The notes under the pieces are model-generated. The model was not told the origin of the DNA and made no database searches. It saw nothing but the letters and a program-made list of their open reading frames with translations. Below are positions 48,820 to 57,843 of a stretch of DNA of 64,000 nucleotides, piece by piece. The DNA comes from Actinoallomurus oryzae (GTDB taxonomy: Bacteria > Actinomycetota > Actinomycetes > Streptosporangiales > Streptosporangiaceae). Position 1 is the first letter of the stretch. Every line of letters starts with the position of its first letter. Location of the stretch: the NCBI RefSeq assembly GCF_039541955.1, contig NZ_BAABHF010000013.1, forward strand, positions 81,908 to 145,907, in the 5' to 3' direction. A program made the translations under genes and the position numbers.

Positions 48820-50007
48820 ATGTCCGCAGGCTACGGCGGTTCGCTGTCCACGTTCCGGCGTGCGCCGCTGTGGCGCGCGATCGGCCGCCGGTCGATGGTC
48901 CGGCGCCTCGACTGGGTGCTGCTGGGCGCCGTCCTCGGGCTGACCTGGCTGGGCACGCTGCTCGTCTGGTCGGCCACCCGGCCGGGGCTGCTGCAGGCCG
49001 GACGCGACCCGGAGAGCTACCTGAAGAAGCACCTGCTGACCGTGGCGGTCGGCCTGGTCCTGGCCCTCGCGGTGTCCATGCTGGACTACCGGCTGGTCCG
49101 CGCGTACGCGCCGGTGCTCTACGCCGCCTCCTGCGTCGGCCTCGTGGCCGTACTCACGCCGCTCGGCTCGACGATCAAGGGCCACCACTCGTGGATCGAG
49201 GTGGGCGGCGGCTTCCAGCTCCAGCCGGCCGAGTTCGGCAAGGTCGGGCTGGTCATGGTGCTCGCGGTCCTGCTCGGCGAGCCGCGCGACGGCCACTCCG
49301 AGCCCGGGACCGGCGACCTGCTCGCCGCCCTGGCGCTCGCGGGAGTGGTCGTCGGTCTGATCGTCATGCAGCCGGACCTCGGCACGACGATGGTCCTCGG
49401 CGTGCTGATCCTGGCGATGGTGGCGGTGTCCGGGGTCTCCAGGCGCTGGCTGCTGGGGCTGTCCGGCGGAGCGGTGGCGGCGGCCGTCGCCGGCTGGCAG
49501 ATGCACGTGCTCAAGCCGTACCAGGTCGACCGGTTCATCGCCTTCGCCTACCCGGCCGCGGACCCCAAGGGCGTCGGCTACAACGCCGCGCAGGCGCGTA
49601 TCGCGGTGGGCTCGGGCGGCGTGTTCGGCCGGGGCCTGCTCCAGGGGCCGCAGACCGCGGGTCACTTCGTGCCCGAGCAGCACACCGACTTCATCTTCAC
49701 CGTGGCCGGGGAGGAACTCGGTTTCGTCGGGTCCGCGCTGATCGTCGGGCTCCTCGGCCTGGTGGTGTGGCGGGCGCTGCGCATCGCGATCCACTGCGAG
49801 AACAGCTTCGGCGTCCTGCTGGCCGCGGGGGTCGCGTGCTGGCTGGGCTTCCAGGCCTTCGAGAACGTCGGCATGTGCCTCGGCCTGATGCCGATCACCG
49901 GCGTGCCCCTGCCCTACCTGTCGTACGGCGGGTCGGCGACGCTCGCCAACATGGTCGCGCTGGGCCTGCTCCAGGCGGTCCACGTACGCCGGCGCACGTT
50001 CGCCTGA
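48820..50007 (+). CDS. rodA: SEDS-family peptidoglycan polymerase (RodA/FtsW)
   Basis: A 395-residue polytopic protein with about ten membrane helices. SEDS hallmarks are HHSWIEVGGGFQLQPAEFGKV, IVMQPDLGTTMVLGV, the large extracytoplasmic loop with GYNAAQARIAVGSGGVFGRGLLQGPQT and the late FQAFENVGMCLGLMPITGVPLPYLSYGGSATLANM. It should polymerise lipid II with a class B PBP partner. The QPAEFGK and SYGGS patterns favour RodA over FtsW, but paralogues are hard to separate. It is monocistronic here; PBP genes occur about 12 kb downstream. Confidence 0.9.
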   Translation: MSAGYGGSLSTFRRAPLWRAIGRRSMVRRLDWVLLGAVLGLTWLGTLLVWSATRPGLLQAGRDPESYLKKHLLTVAVGLVLALAVSMLDYRLVRAYAPVLYAASCVGLVAVLTPLGSTIKGHHSWIEVGGGFQLQPAEFGKVGLVMVLAVLLGEPRDGHSEPGTGDLLAALALAGVVVGLIVMQPDLGTTMVLGVLILAMVAVSGVSRRWLLGLSGGAVAAAVAGWQMHVLKPYQVDRFIAFAYPAADPKGVGYNAAQARIAVGSGGVFGRGLLQGPQTAGHFVPEQHTDFIFTVAGEELGFVGSALIVGLLGLVVWRALRIAIHCENSFGVLLAAGVACWLGFQAFENVGMCLGLMPITGVPLPYLSYGGSATLANMVALGLLQAVHVRRRTFA

Positions 50008-50145
50008 CCCCGCCGGGACCGCATCAAGCCGTTCTGGGCGCCGGGCAAGAAGGGTATGGACTAGGTTCGGGAGGACGCCCGCCCAGGCGTTCCCCCGTGT
50101 CTTTTCCCAGGTCCTGAGCGCACAGTCACCCGACCAGGAGGTTCG

Positions 50146-50520
50146 ATGCCGGCCGCCGACCGCACGCGCAGGTCGCCGCTGGCCTGCCTGCTGGTCGCGC
50201 TGGTTCTCGCACTCGGGCTGAGCGGCGCCGCACAGGCGGGCGCCGGCACGGGCGGTGGCCACCCGATGGTGACCTCCGCGGCCGGTGTCCCCGGGCCGCA
50301 GGCCGTTCTCGATCTCCACGTCCAGTTCCGGCTCGGCACGCCCCGGCCGGACGGTTTCGCGACGGGGCCGTCCGCGCTGCTCGCCGTCCTGCTGCTCGGC
50401 CGCCGGCGCCGCCGGAGCCCGGCACGGGTCGCGCGAGGAGCCCCGGGCCGCCCGCCGCGCGGCGGCCGGGCTCCCCCGGCCTCGCCACCGGTCCAGGGCC
50501 TTCTCACCGCGAATCCGTGA
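50146..50520 (+). CDS. Putative secreted or membrane-anchored small protein
   Basis: A 124-residue protein with an AGGAGGTTCG ribosome-binding site, an N-terminal signal-like helix (LACLLVALVLALGLSGAAQAGA, likely cleavage after AQA) and a second hydrophobic stretch PSALLAVLLLG followed by an Arg/Pro-rich tail. I recognise no family. The tail is compositionally biased, so the 3' end could be a frame artefact, but the start signals look real. Confidence 0.5.
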   Translation: MPAADRTRRSPLACLLVALVLALGLSGAAQAGAGTGGGHPMVTSAAGVPGPQAVLDLHVQFRLGTPRPDGFATGPSALLAVLLLGRRRRRSPARVARGAPGRPPRGGRAPPASPPVQGLLTANP

Positions 50521-50692
50521 GCACAGGCCCTCGGAGACTGCCCGGAGGGTTCCGGACGGTCTCTCGGGCGGGGCGGTCTCGGGAGGACCGCCCGGCCGGG
50601 CCGGCTCGCGCCCGCGGTGTCCGACGGGACCCCGTGTCATCCACGGACGGCGTCTCTTCCGCCGTCCGCCGATTCCACGTGGAGACACCTCC

Positions 50693-50854
50693 ATGTCCAC
50701 TCTTGCCATCTGCGTCTTGATCGTCATGGTCTGCGGTGTGGCCCTGCTCGTCGCGATGTTCCCCCGGAACGACAACCGGCTGGGCATGGCCGGGCTGGGA
50801 GTGCTGATGGCCGCCGACATCCTGGCGATGGTGCACGCGGCACTGAACGCCTGA
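50693..50854 (+). CDS. 53-residue two-helix membrane protein
   Basis: ATG at 50693 follows GGAG with eight-base spacing. The peptide has two hydrophobic segments (TLAICVLIVMVCGVALLVAMF and MAGLGVLMAADILAMVHAAL) joined by the polar loop PRNDNRLG. No family is recognised. It lies 127 bp upstream of the catalase gene on the same strand. Confidence 0.55.
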   Translation: MSTLAICVLIVMVCGVALLVAMFPRNDNRLGMAGLGVLMAADILAMVHAALNA

Positions 50855-50981
50855 GCCCGCCCGCCCCTGGGCCCCTCACCCCCGTGAACCGGCCGTGACC
50901 TGCGGCTTAGTCTGGGGATGAGGGGCCCAGACATCGCGTTCGCCGCCCCGGCCCCGGGCGGAACTCGATCGGGGGGAAGAC

Positions 50982-53042
50982 ATGACATCTCCGGATGACA
51001 AGCAACGTCAGCTCGACGCCTATCGGACCGATCCGTGCGCCTCCGAGATGACCACGGACTTGGGGATTCCGGTCGGCGAGACCGACAACTCCCTGACGGT
51101 CGGCGAGCGCGGACCGACGCTGATGGAGGACTTCCACTTCCGCGAGAAGCTCACGCGCTTCGACCACGAGCGCATCCCGGAGCGGGTCGTGCACGCCCGG
51201 GGCGCGGGGGCGTACGGGCACTTCCAGCTCTATGAGTCTCTCGCCGAGTACACGCGGGCGCGCTTCCTGTGCGACACCTCGGCGAGCACCCCGACCTTCG
51301 TGCGCTTCTCGACGGTCGCCGGGTCGCGCGGCTCGCCCGACACCGTACGGGACGTCCGCGGCTTCGCCACCCGGTTCTACACGAAGGAGGGCAACTTCGA
51401 CATCGTCGGTAACAACATGCCCGTCTTCTTCATCCAGGACGGCATCAAGTTCCCCGACTTCGTCCACGCCGTGAAGCCCGAGCCGCACAACGAGATCCCG
51501 CAGGCGTCCTCGGCCCACGACACGCTGTGGGACTTCGTGCAGCTCCAGCCCGAGACCATGCACATGATGATGTGGCTGATGTCGGACCGGGCGCTGCCGC
51601 GGAGCTTCCGGATGATGCAGGGGTTCGGCGTGCACACGTTCCGGCTCGTCAACGAGGCCGGGAAGGGCACGTTCGTGAAGTTCCACTGGAAGCCCAAGCT
51701 CGGCACGCACTCGCTGGTGTGGGACGAGACCCAGAAGGTCGCGGGCAAGGACCCGGACTTCAACCGGCGCGACCTGTGGGAGGCCATCGAGTCCGGCCAG
51801 TACCCCGAGTACGAGCTCGGCGTGCAGCTCGTGCCCGAGGGCGAGGAGGGCCGGTTCGACTTCGACCTCCTCGACGCGACCAAGATCATCCCAGAGGAGG
51901 AGGTCCCGGTACGGCCGGTGGGCCGCCTGGTGCTGGATCGCAACCCGGACAACTTCTTCGCCGAGGTGGAGCAGGTCGCCTTCCACCTGGGCAACGTGGT
52001 GCCGGGCATCGACTTCACCGACGACCCGCTGCTCCAGGCCCGGCTGTTCTCCTACCTCGACACCCAGCTGCTGCGGCTCGGCGGGCCGAACTTCCCGCAG
52101 CTGCCGGTGAACCAGCCGCTCGCACGGGTCAACAACCACCAGCAGGACGGGCCGCACCAGACGCGGATCCCGGAGAGCCGTGCGATGTACCACAAGAACT
52201 CCCTCGGCGGCGGCTGCCCGGCCCTCGCCGACGAGAACGCGTACACGCACTTCCCTGAGTACCTGGCCGGTCACAAGATCCGCAGGCGCCCCGAGAGCTT
52301 CGCCGACCACTACTCCCAGGCCACGCTGTTCTGGAACAGCATGGCGGACTGGGAGAAGGAGCACATCGTCGCGGCGTTCCGGTTCGAGCTGGGCAAGGTC
52401 GACCACCACCACGTGCGCGAGGGCGTGGTGAAGAACCTCAACCACGTCGACCACGACCTCGCCGTCGCGGTCGCCGAAGGGGTCGGCGTCGAGCCGCCGG
52501 ACAAGCCGGTGACCGAGAACCACGGCCGCAGCTCGCCCGCCCTGAGCCAGGCCAACACCGCCCACAGCCCCGCCACCCGCAAGATCGCGATCCTGGTCGC
52601 CGACGGGGTGAGCGCCGAGGACGTCGGGGCGGTACGGGACGGACTCCGCGACCTGGGGGCGATCCCGGAGGTCCTGGCCCCGCGCGACGGCGCCGTACGG
52701 TCCGCCGACGGCGCGTCCGTGGAGGTCACCCGGGCGCTGCCGACGGTCGACTCGGTGCTGTACGACGCGGTGGTGGTGCCCGGCGGCGCGGAGTCGGTAC
52801 GGACGCTGTCCCAGGACGGCAGCGCGGTGTACTTCCTCACCGAGGCGTACAAGCACTACAAGGCGATCGGCGCGCTCGGCGAGGGCCGCGAGCTGCTGTC
52901 CACCGCCCACGTCCCGGACGGCGGCCTCGACCAGGGCGTCGTGGTCACGGACCGGCCGGACGGCGCCTTCGTCAAGGAGCTCGGCGACGCCGTGGCGGCC
53001 CACCGCCACTTTAACCGCGAGACCGCCGCCGTACCCGCCTGA
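50982..53042 (+). CDS. katE: Large-subunit catalase (HPII/KatE type)
   Basis: A 686-residue heme catalase. The distal His is H71 (RVVHARGAGAYGHF), Asn144 lies in NFDIVGNNMPVFFIQDG, and the proximal heme Tyr is in ARLFSYLDTQLLRLGG. After the core (about residue 520) comes a class I glutamine amidotransferase-like domain (RKIAILVADGVSAEDVGAVRD ... DAVVVPGGAESV), diagnostic of large clade 2 catalases. It detoxifies H2O2 in the cytosol, often in stationary phase or under osmotic stress. A GGGGGG stretch precedes the ATG. A strong hairpin follows the gene. Confidence 0.96.
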   Translation: MTSPDDKQRQLDAYRTDPCASEMTTDLGIPVGETDNSLTVGERGPTLMEDFHFREKLTRFDHERIPERVVHARGAGAYGHFQLYESLAEYTRARFLCDTSASTPTFVRFSTVAGSRGSPDTVRDVRGFATRFYTKEGNFDIVGNNMPVFFIQDGIKFPDFVHAVKPEPHNEIPQASSAHDTLWDFVQLQPETMHMMMWLMSDRALPRSFRMMQGFGVHTFRLVNEAGKGTFVKFHWKPKLGTHSLVWDETQKVAGKDPDFNRRDLWEAIESGQYPEYELGVQLVPEGEEGRFDFDLLDATKIIPEEEVPVRPVGRLVLDRNPDNFFAEVEQVAFHLGNVVPGIDFTDDPLLQARLFSYLDTQLLRLGGPNFPQLPVNQPLARVNNHQQDGPHQTRIPESRAMYHKNSLGGGCPALADENAYTHFPEYLAGHKIRRRPESFADHYSQATLFWNSMADWEKEHIVAAFRFELGKVDHHHVREGVVKNLNHVDHDLAVAVAEGVGVEPPDKPVTENHGRSSPALSQANTAHSPATRKIAILVADGVSAEDVGAVRDGLRDLGAIPEVLAPRDGAVRSADGASVEVTRALPTVDSVLYDAVVVPGGAESVRTLSQDGSAVYFLTEAYKHYKAIGALGEGRELLSTAHVPDGGLDQGVVVTDRPDGAFVKELGDAVAAHRHFNRETAAVPA

Positions 53043-53051
53043 GCGGCGCGA

Positions 53052-53083
53052 GGCGGCCCCGGCCCCACCGGGCCGAGGCCGCC
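53052..53083 (+). terminator. Hairpin terminator after katE
   Basis: Nested inverted repeats GGCGGC/GCCGCC and GGCCC/GGGCC form a strong GC hairpin ten bases after the catalase stop. No T-run follows, as is common in high-GC actinobacteria. Confidence 0.55.
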
Positions 53084-53321
53084 CTCGTCGCGGCGTGCGA
53101 CTGAACGGGCCGAGACCTATACACACAGGTCAACGGCTTGTCCCCGGCCTCGGACCGCCACCCTGTCAGCGTCCTCTCATCGCTCACCCGGCCCGGGCCT
53201 CCGCCTGATCGGCGATGACGTAGACGTCTGTTTCCCGCCGGCACCGCGGCGCCGCTGCTTCCTCCGGTTGGCGCGTGACAACTGATGTCGCCGAGATCGA
53301 TCAGCACGCACGACGCCCGTT

Positions 53322-54527
53322 TCAGATCTCGATGATCTGCAGGCTGTCGATTCCGCGTAGGTGGCAGCGGGTGCCGGCGAGGGTGATCGGCACCGTGTCG
53401 AGTCGCATGTCGGCCACCCGTGCGGCGTAGCTCGGGGCGAGGCCGCCGAGCGGGATCGGGATGGTCCAGGGCTCGGCGGCGCCGGGCGCGGCGGTGCCGG
53501 GGTTGTCCAGCGCCATGAGCCACTGCCCCTCGACCAGTGCGAACGTGTGCTCCGCCGTACGCGCGACCACGCACGCGTGCCCTCCGAGCGGCGTCACACC
53601 CGCGTACGCGCCGTCGAGGCGGAGGTGGTGCACCCGCCAGGTGCCGTCGTCGGCGGACTCCGCGCACAGTGCCACTCCGTCCGGCCCGACCGCCGCGCTG
53701 TGCACCCGGCCCGGCACGGTGCTGGTCCAGCGCCGGGCGCCGGTGGCCAGGTCGATGGCGTGGACGCCGGTGTCGTGCGCCCAGGTGACGAAGTCCTCGT
53801 CGCGCTCCCCGCGGTCGGAGCGGTCGAAGGAGGCCAGATCGACCGCGATCAGCGCGTCACCGGCCCGCCCCGCCAGCACGTACCCCCCGGTGTCGGTGAA
53901 CCACAGGGTGGCGCCCGTGGCGATGTCGCGGCCCACCCAGCGCTGCGCCGGCCCCGGCCGGCCGTAGTCGGGGGAGGTCGCGCCGACGACGATGTCGTCG
54001 CTCGCGTACAGCAGCCACTCCTCGCTGCCCCACAGGTAACCGTCCTCGCCCCAGCGCCGGTAGGTGATGCCCTGGCGACGGCCCTGCCGGTACAGCCACG
54101 AGCACAGGTACCCCTCGTCGTCCAGGGCGCGGACCGCGACGCGGAGCTTGCTGCCCAGGTCGTACGCGACGATGTCGTACGGCTCGTCGTCGGGCAGGGC
54201 GTCCACGGTGCGCACGGCGCCCTCGCGTGTGATCCGCATGACGTGGAGCGAGGTGTCGTGTTCGTAGACCGGCAGGACGATGTCACCGCCCGGAGTGGTG
54301 GTGATCTCGCCGGGCTCGATCTCCCGGCCGCTGGTCTCGCGGGTCAGCCGGAACCGCTCGCCGGCGCCGTTCTCGTGGTCGATCGCCTGCAGGATCGGCG
54401 CGTCGCCGACCTCCTGGCCGCTCGCACCGCCCGCGAGCAGGATCAGGTCGTCGCTGACCACGGGCGCCGCCGACCAGCCGCACGTCGACTCGATGACGGG
54501 GAAGCGCGGTCCGTTTCCGAACACCAC
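53322..54527 (-). CDS. PQQ-like beta-propeller repeat protein
   Basis: A 401-residue protein with repeated beta-propeller blades (GHACVVARTAEHTFALVEG, GVHAIDLATGARRWTSTVPG, GRDIATGATLWFTDTGG, APVVSDDLILLAGGASG), typical of PQQ-like/quinoprotein repeat folds. No signal peptide is visible from GTG at 54527, and catalytic PQQ ligands are not evident. A structural or ligand-binding role is therefore more likely than dehydrogenase activity. Adjacent GTGs at 54527 and 54524 are both possible starts; upstream in-frame sequence shows no better one. Confidence 0.75.
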   Translation of the reverse strand: MVFGNGPRFPVIESTCGWSAAPVVSDDLILLAGGASGQEVGDAPILQAIDHENGAGERFRLTRETSGREIEPGEITTTPGGDIVLPVYEHDTSLHVMRITREGAVRTVDALPDDEPYDIVAYDLGSKLRVAVRALDDEGYLCSWLYRQGRRQGITYRRWGEDGYLWGSEEWLLYASDDIVVGATSPDYGRPGPAQRWVGRDIATGATLWFTDTGGYVLAGRAGDALIAVDLASFDRSDRGERDEDFVTWAHDTGVHAIDLATGARRWTSTVPGRVHSAAVGPDGVALCAESADDGTWRVHHLRLDGAYAGVTPLGGHACVVARTAEHTFALVEGQWLMALDNPGTAAPGAAEPWTIPIPLGGLAPSYAARVADMRLDTVPITLAGTRCHLRGIDSLQIIEI

Positions 54528-54725
54528 ACGATTATGGCCTCGCGGCGGCGATCCTGGTACGGCGCCCCCTTTTTCGACACGGTCGGCGACACGCCACGGA
54601 AACCGACGGTACGCCCGAGGACGCGGCAATACTCTTCCTTCACCGAAGGATGAACCTGGCGGGGAGTATCCGCATTCTCATGTCGGGGCAAGTCACCAAA
54701 GAGGACCGACACTCGGGGAGGCACA

Positions 54726-55517
54726 ATGGGCGGACTTGACCGACGTCAGGTAATGCTTACCGTGGCCGCCGGCGCCGTCGGCCTTCTCGCCGGAGGCGGG
54801 CCGGTCATCGTACGGGCGGTCCAGCCGGACACGAGGTCCCGCAAGCTCCGGGCCCGCCCCACGGCCGTGCACCGCCATCCGGACCCGGGGTACGCCAAGG
54901 GGCCGATCCAGGCGCTCCAGCGTCCGGTGCACGGGCTGAAGGACCTGACGCCGCCCGCCCCGCCCACGGCGGTCGCGCTGACCATCGACGACGGGCCGCA
55001 CCCGACCTGGACGCCGAAGATGCTGGACCTGCTCGCGGAGTTCAAGGTGCCGGCGACGTTCTCCCTTATCGGCGAGCAAGTGATCGAGTTTCCGCAGCTG
55101 GTCAAGCGTATCGTCACGTCGGGACACCAGGTCTCGGACCACACGATGACGCACCCCCTCGACCTGCCGGGAATGGGATCCAGCAAGATCAAGCAGGAGA
55201 TCGGCGAGGCGCACGACCGGATCGCGCAGGCCACCGGGGTCGCGCCGAAGTTCTTTCGCTCCCCCGGCGGCGCCTGGTCGAACCAGGTGCTCGACACCGC
55301 CGCCGAGCACGGCATGATCAACATCGACTGGGCGGTCGACCCCCGTGACTGGGCGCGTCCCGGCACGAGCCACATCAGCCAAACGCTGCTGGCCGCCAAG
55401 CCGGGCGACATCCTGCTCTGCCACGACGGCGGCGGCGACCGCTCCGAGACGATCGCGGCTCTGCGCACCGTCATCCCGACCCTGCAGAAGCGCGGCCTCA
55501 CGTTCGTCGCCCTCTGA
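54726..55517 (+). CDS. Secreted polysaccharide deacetylase (NodB-like, CE4)
   Basis: A 263-residue protein with a twin-arginine-like N-terminus (LDRRQVMLTVAAGAVGLLAGG) and a NodB domain: motif 1 LTIDDGPHPTWT, motif 2 SDHTMTHPLDL, motif 3 FFRSPGGAWSN and motif 5 ILLCHDGGGDRS. It should remove acetyl groups from peptidoglycan, chitin or exopolysaccharide at the cell surface. GGGAGGCACA precedes the ATG. It faces the repeat-rich membrane protein gene across the sequencing gap. Confidence 0.93.
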   Translation: MGGLDRRQVMLTVAAGAVGLLAGGGPVIVRAVQPDTRSRKLRARPTAVHRHPDPGYAKGPIQALQRPVHGLKDLTPPAPPTAVALTIDDGPHPTWTPKMLDLLAEFKVPATFSLIGEQVIEFPQLVKRIVTSGHQVSDHTMTHPLDLPGMGSSKIKQEIGEAHDRIAQATGVAPKFFRSPGGAWSNQVLDTAAEHGMINIDWAVDPRDWARPGTSHISQTLLAAKPGDILLCHDGGGDRSETIAALRTVIPTLQKRGLTFVAL

Positions 55518-55599
55518 CCCACCGGTCGTCCGCGGCGGCGAACCGGCTGGAGTGCACCACGGAGGCCGCGCCACACCCCTGCGACGAGCCTGCGGCGGC

Positions 55600-57097
55600 C
55601 TATGCGCGACCGCCCGGGAACCCTCGCCCGTCGCTCGACGGTACGGGGTTCTCCGGGCGGTCTCTGGACGCTGCGGGCGGCACGGTCACGTGTCTCCCCC
55701 AGCCTCGGCGACGACGCCGGACGGCGGACCGGGATCGGGCGGCGGACCNNNNNNNNNNNNNNNNNNNNNNNNNNNNNNNNNNNNGGCGGACCGGAGCCGG
55801 GCGACGCCGGCCGCGGCGGACCGGAGCTGTGCGGCGCCGGCCGCGGCAGGTCGGCGTCAGCGGCGCCGAAGCGCGCGGCGTACCGCATGAGGAGGTCGAG
55901 CGCGTCACGCAACTCACTCTCCGGCCGTGCCTCCGCCGCCGGCCCGGCGGCGACCGGAACGGGCGCGCCCGCGGCCACCGGGCCGGGTGCCGTTTCGGCC
56001 TCGGCCGCCGGTCGCGGCGGGAAGATCGGCCCCAGCGGCGCGGAGCGCTCCCGCGCGACCGCGCCGAGCGAGGCGGACCGCTCCCGAGGAGCCGCCTCCG
56101 CCGAGCGGTCCGGCGCGCCCGTACGGGCCCGGTCCTCCGCTCCACCGCCCGTACGCGGTCGCGGCGACGCCGCTCCACCGCGCGCCCGCCGGCGAGGAGT
56201 CATCTCCCGCCCCTCCTCCTCCTCACGTTCTGCCGGGTCGTCGCGTACGTCCGCGCCCCGGCCCGGCCGGCCACCGTCGCGATGCCCACCGTCCCGGTGT
56301 GCCCCGTCCCGGTGAGCGCCGTCGCGGCGGGTCCCGCCGTACTGAGCGTCGTCCCGATGGCCGCCATCACGGTGAGCGCCATCGCGGTGGGTCCCGTCGC
56401 GGCGGGTCCCGCCGTGCTGAGCGTCGTCCCGATGGCCGCCGTCGCGGTGAGTCCCGTCGCGGCGGGTGCCGTCGTGCTGAGGGCCGTGCCGGTGGGTGCC
56501 GTCGCGGCGGGTGCCTTCGCCGCCGCGCTCTGGCGTCCTTCCGCGCGCTCTGGTCCGCGCGTCGTCGGGCAGGGTGCCGAACTGCGCCGGCAGCTTGCGG
56601 AAGTGCCGGGGAATCCCGAGTGTCAGGACGTACCCCCAGAGGATCATGAGGTTGCGGTAGATGTCGTAGCGCTCCCGGTCGTCGGCCCGCACCACGGCGA
56701 GCGCGAAGAGCAGCGCCTCGCCGAGGATCAGCAGCAGCCCCCAGGACGCCACCACCACGACGATCATCGCGAGGACGAACTCCGTGAAGCGGCCCTCCGC
56801 CGGGGACGTCCCGAACAGCCGGCCGCCCCACACCGAGCCGTACACCCAGTAGCCGGGCCCGAGGAGGCCACCGACGACGAAGAGGATGACGCGGTAGCGC
56901 CGCGGGCCGCGCCGGCCCGCCCGGCCCCGGTCGCACCCGGAGTCTCCGGAGCGCCGGGACCGCGGCGCCTGGTCACCCACGACCGCCGCCGGGGGCCGGG
57001 TCCGGCCCGCCGCCGCTCCCGGTCGCGTCGTGCGCCCAGGCCGACGAGGCGTGACGTGCGGTAGGTCCGGACAGTAGCGGGTCGTCGCCACGATCAC
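55600..57097 (-). CDS. Membrane protein with long charged repeat tail, interrupted by assembly gap
   Basis: Reading from 57097, the protein has an Arg/Pro-rich N-terminus, membrane segments (RVILFVVGGLLGPGYWVYGS, FVLAMIVVVVASWGLLLILGEALLFALAVV, NLMILWGYVLTLG) and then a highly charged RDG-x-H pentapeptide repeat tail. Ala/Pro/Arg-rich sequence continues into the run of Ns. The true C-terminus is unknown. If the gap were exactly 36 bases the frame would run antisense through the deacetylase gene, so the real gap length probably shifts it to the frame ending at 55600. The start codon is also uncertain. No family recognised. Confidence 0.5.
55749..55784. other. Assembly gap (36 Ns)
   Basis: The run of N is flanked by GC-rich tandem repeats: two 30-bp units beginning GGCGGACCGGAG directly follow it, and GGCGGACC copies precede it. 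The gap is therefore probably a collapsed repeat of unknown real length. Confidence 0.98.
56270..56510 (-). repeat. 15-bp coding repeats (RDGxH pentapeptides)
   Basis: Degenerate 15-bp units encode pentapeptides RDGTH, RDGAH, RDGGH and RDDAQ in tandem, with a larger ~75-90 bp periodicity in the middle. The product is a His/Asp/Arg-rich, probably disordered and possibly metal-binding cytoplasmic tail. Confidence 0.8.
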
Positions 57098-57843
57098 CCA
57101 TGAACCGCAGCGAAATGGTCATCATTGCCATTTCATCACACTCCTGCATCGCGCCTGATTCGCGAGACCGAATCGGGACAATTCACATCGGGTGCGCGAC
57201 CGGCCACACCATCGCCGACCCTGACGGTACGGTGCGGACGGCCTCGCGGTTTTCTGTTGTGAAGCTCCGGCTCGCTCTCACCCGCATTCCTCCCGCAAAA
57301 ATGACCAAGGAAATCCAGCAGCCATTACCCGGCTTCGGAAAGTCAATCGCGCACCGCTTCTTCGCGCACACTTTATCTGTCACCCTGCGTGACAACGCAC
57401 AGGCGACAGAGCCGGACGAATGGGGTGGCATAGTCGCACATACACCCCAGCCATCCCCGGCCTCGTCTCACGTAACGTCACCGGCGCTCGTTTAGGACAC
57501 CCCGATTGTTCGCACTGCTAAAGACATCACCCTGGGCGTCGACCCGGTTACGGAGTGTCAATGCAAGGCGATAGCCGGTCGGGCAAATGGCCCATCTTCG
57601 ACGCCACTTGTCCGGCCGACAACGGCAGCGCGTCATCGCACCGTTTGCGCCCGAAAATCCAACGACTCCTCAAGAAATGTCGCTTATGCTCCGACTGGTA
57701 CGCCGTCCGCGGACCGCGACCTTTTCCTCGACCGACGACGCCGCAGATCTCGATCGCCCGGTGACCGCCGGTCGGCGTCCGGGCTTGAAGCTCAAGCCGC
57801 TGGAGGCCTCATAGTCGTCCGCACCGGAACGGCGAGAGGAGCG
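57098..57843. other. AT-richer intergenic region
   Basis: Base composition is visibly lower in GC than the neighbours. A 131-codon open frame at 57100-57495 on the plus strand lacks the high third-position GC of true genes here, and the short frames near 57555-57814 have no recognised product. The region probably holds promoters and may be horizontally acquired or degraded. No RNA gene was identified. Confidence 0.4.
57112..57134. promoter_or_regulatory. 23-bp perfect-arm palindrome (FUR/Zur-like geometry)
   Basis: GAAATGG and CCATTTC arms surround a 9-bp centre, just upstream of the minus-strand membrane protein gene. Arm sequence and 23-bp length resemble Zur-type operators of enterobacteria (GAAATG...CATTTC). 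Binding by an actinobacterial FUR-family protein is inference. Confidence 0.4.

Noticed and set aside
50907..53126. Minus-strand open frame of about 740 codons
   Set aside because: Antisense to the unambiguous catalase.
54746..55600. C-terminal extension of the repeat-tail membrane protein beyond the gap
   Set aside because: It depends on the N run being a multiple of three and runs antisense through the well-supported polysaccharide deacetylase.
57100..57495. 131-codon plus-strand frame
   Set aside because: Low third-position GC compared with every confident gene here, no Shine-Dalgarno sequence and no recognisable motif; kept only as part of an intergenic description.
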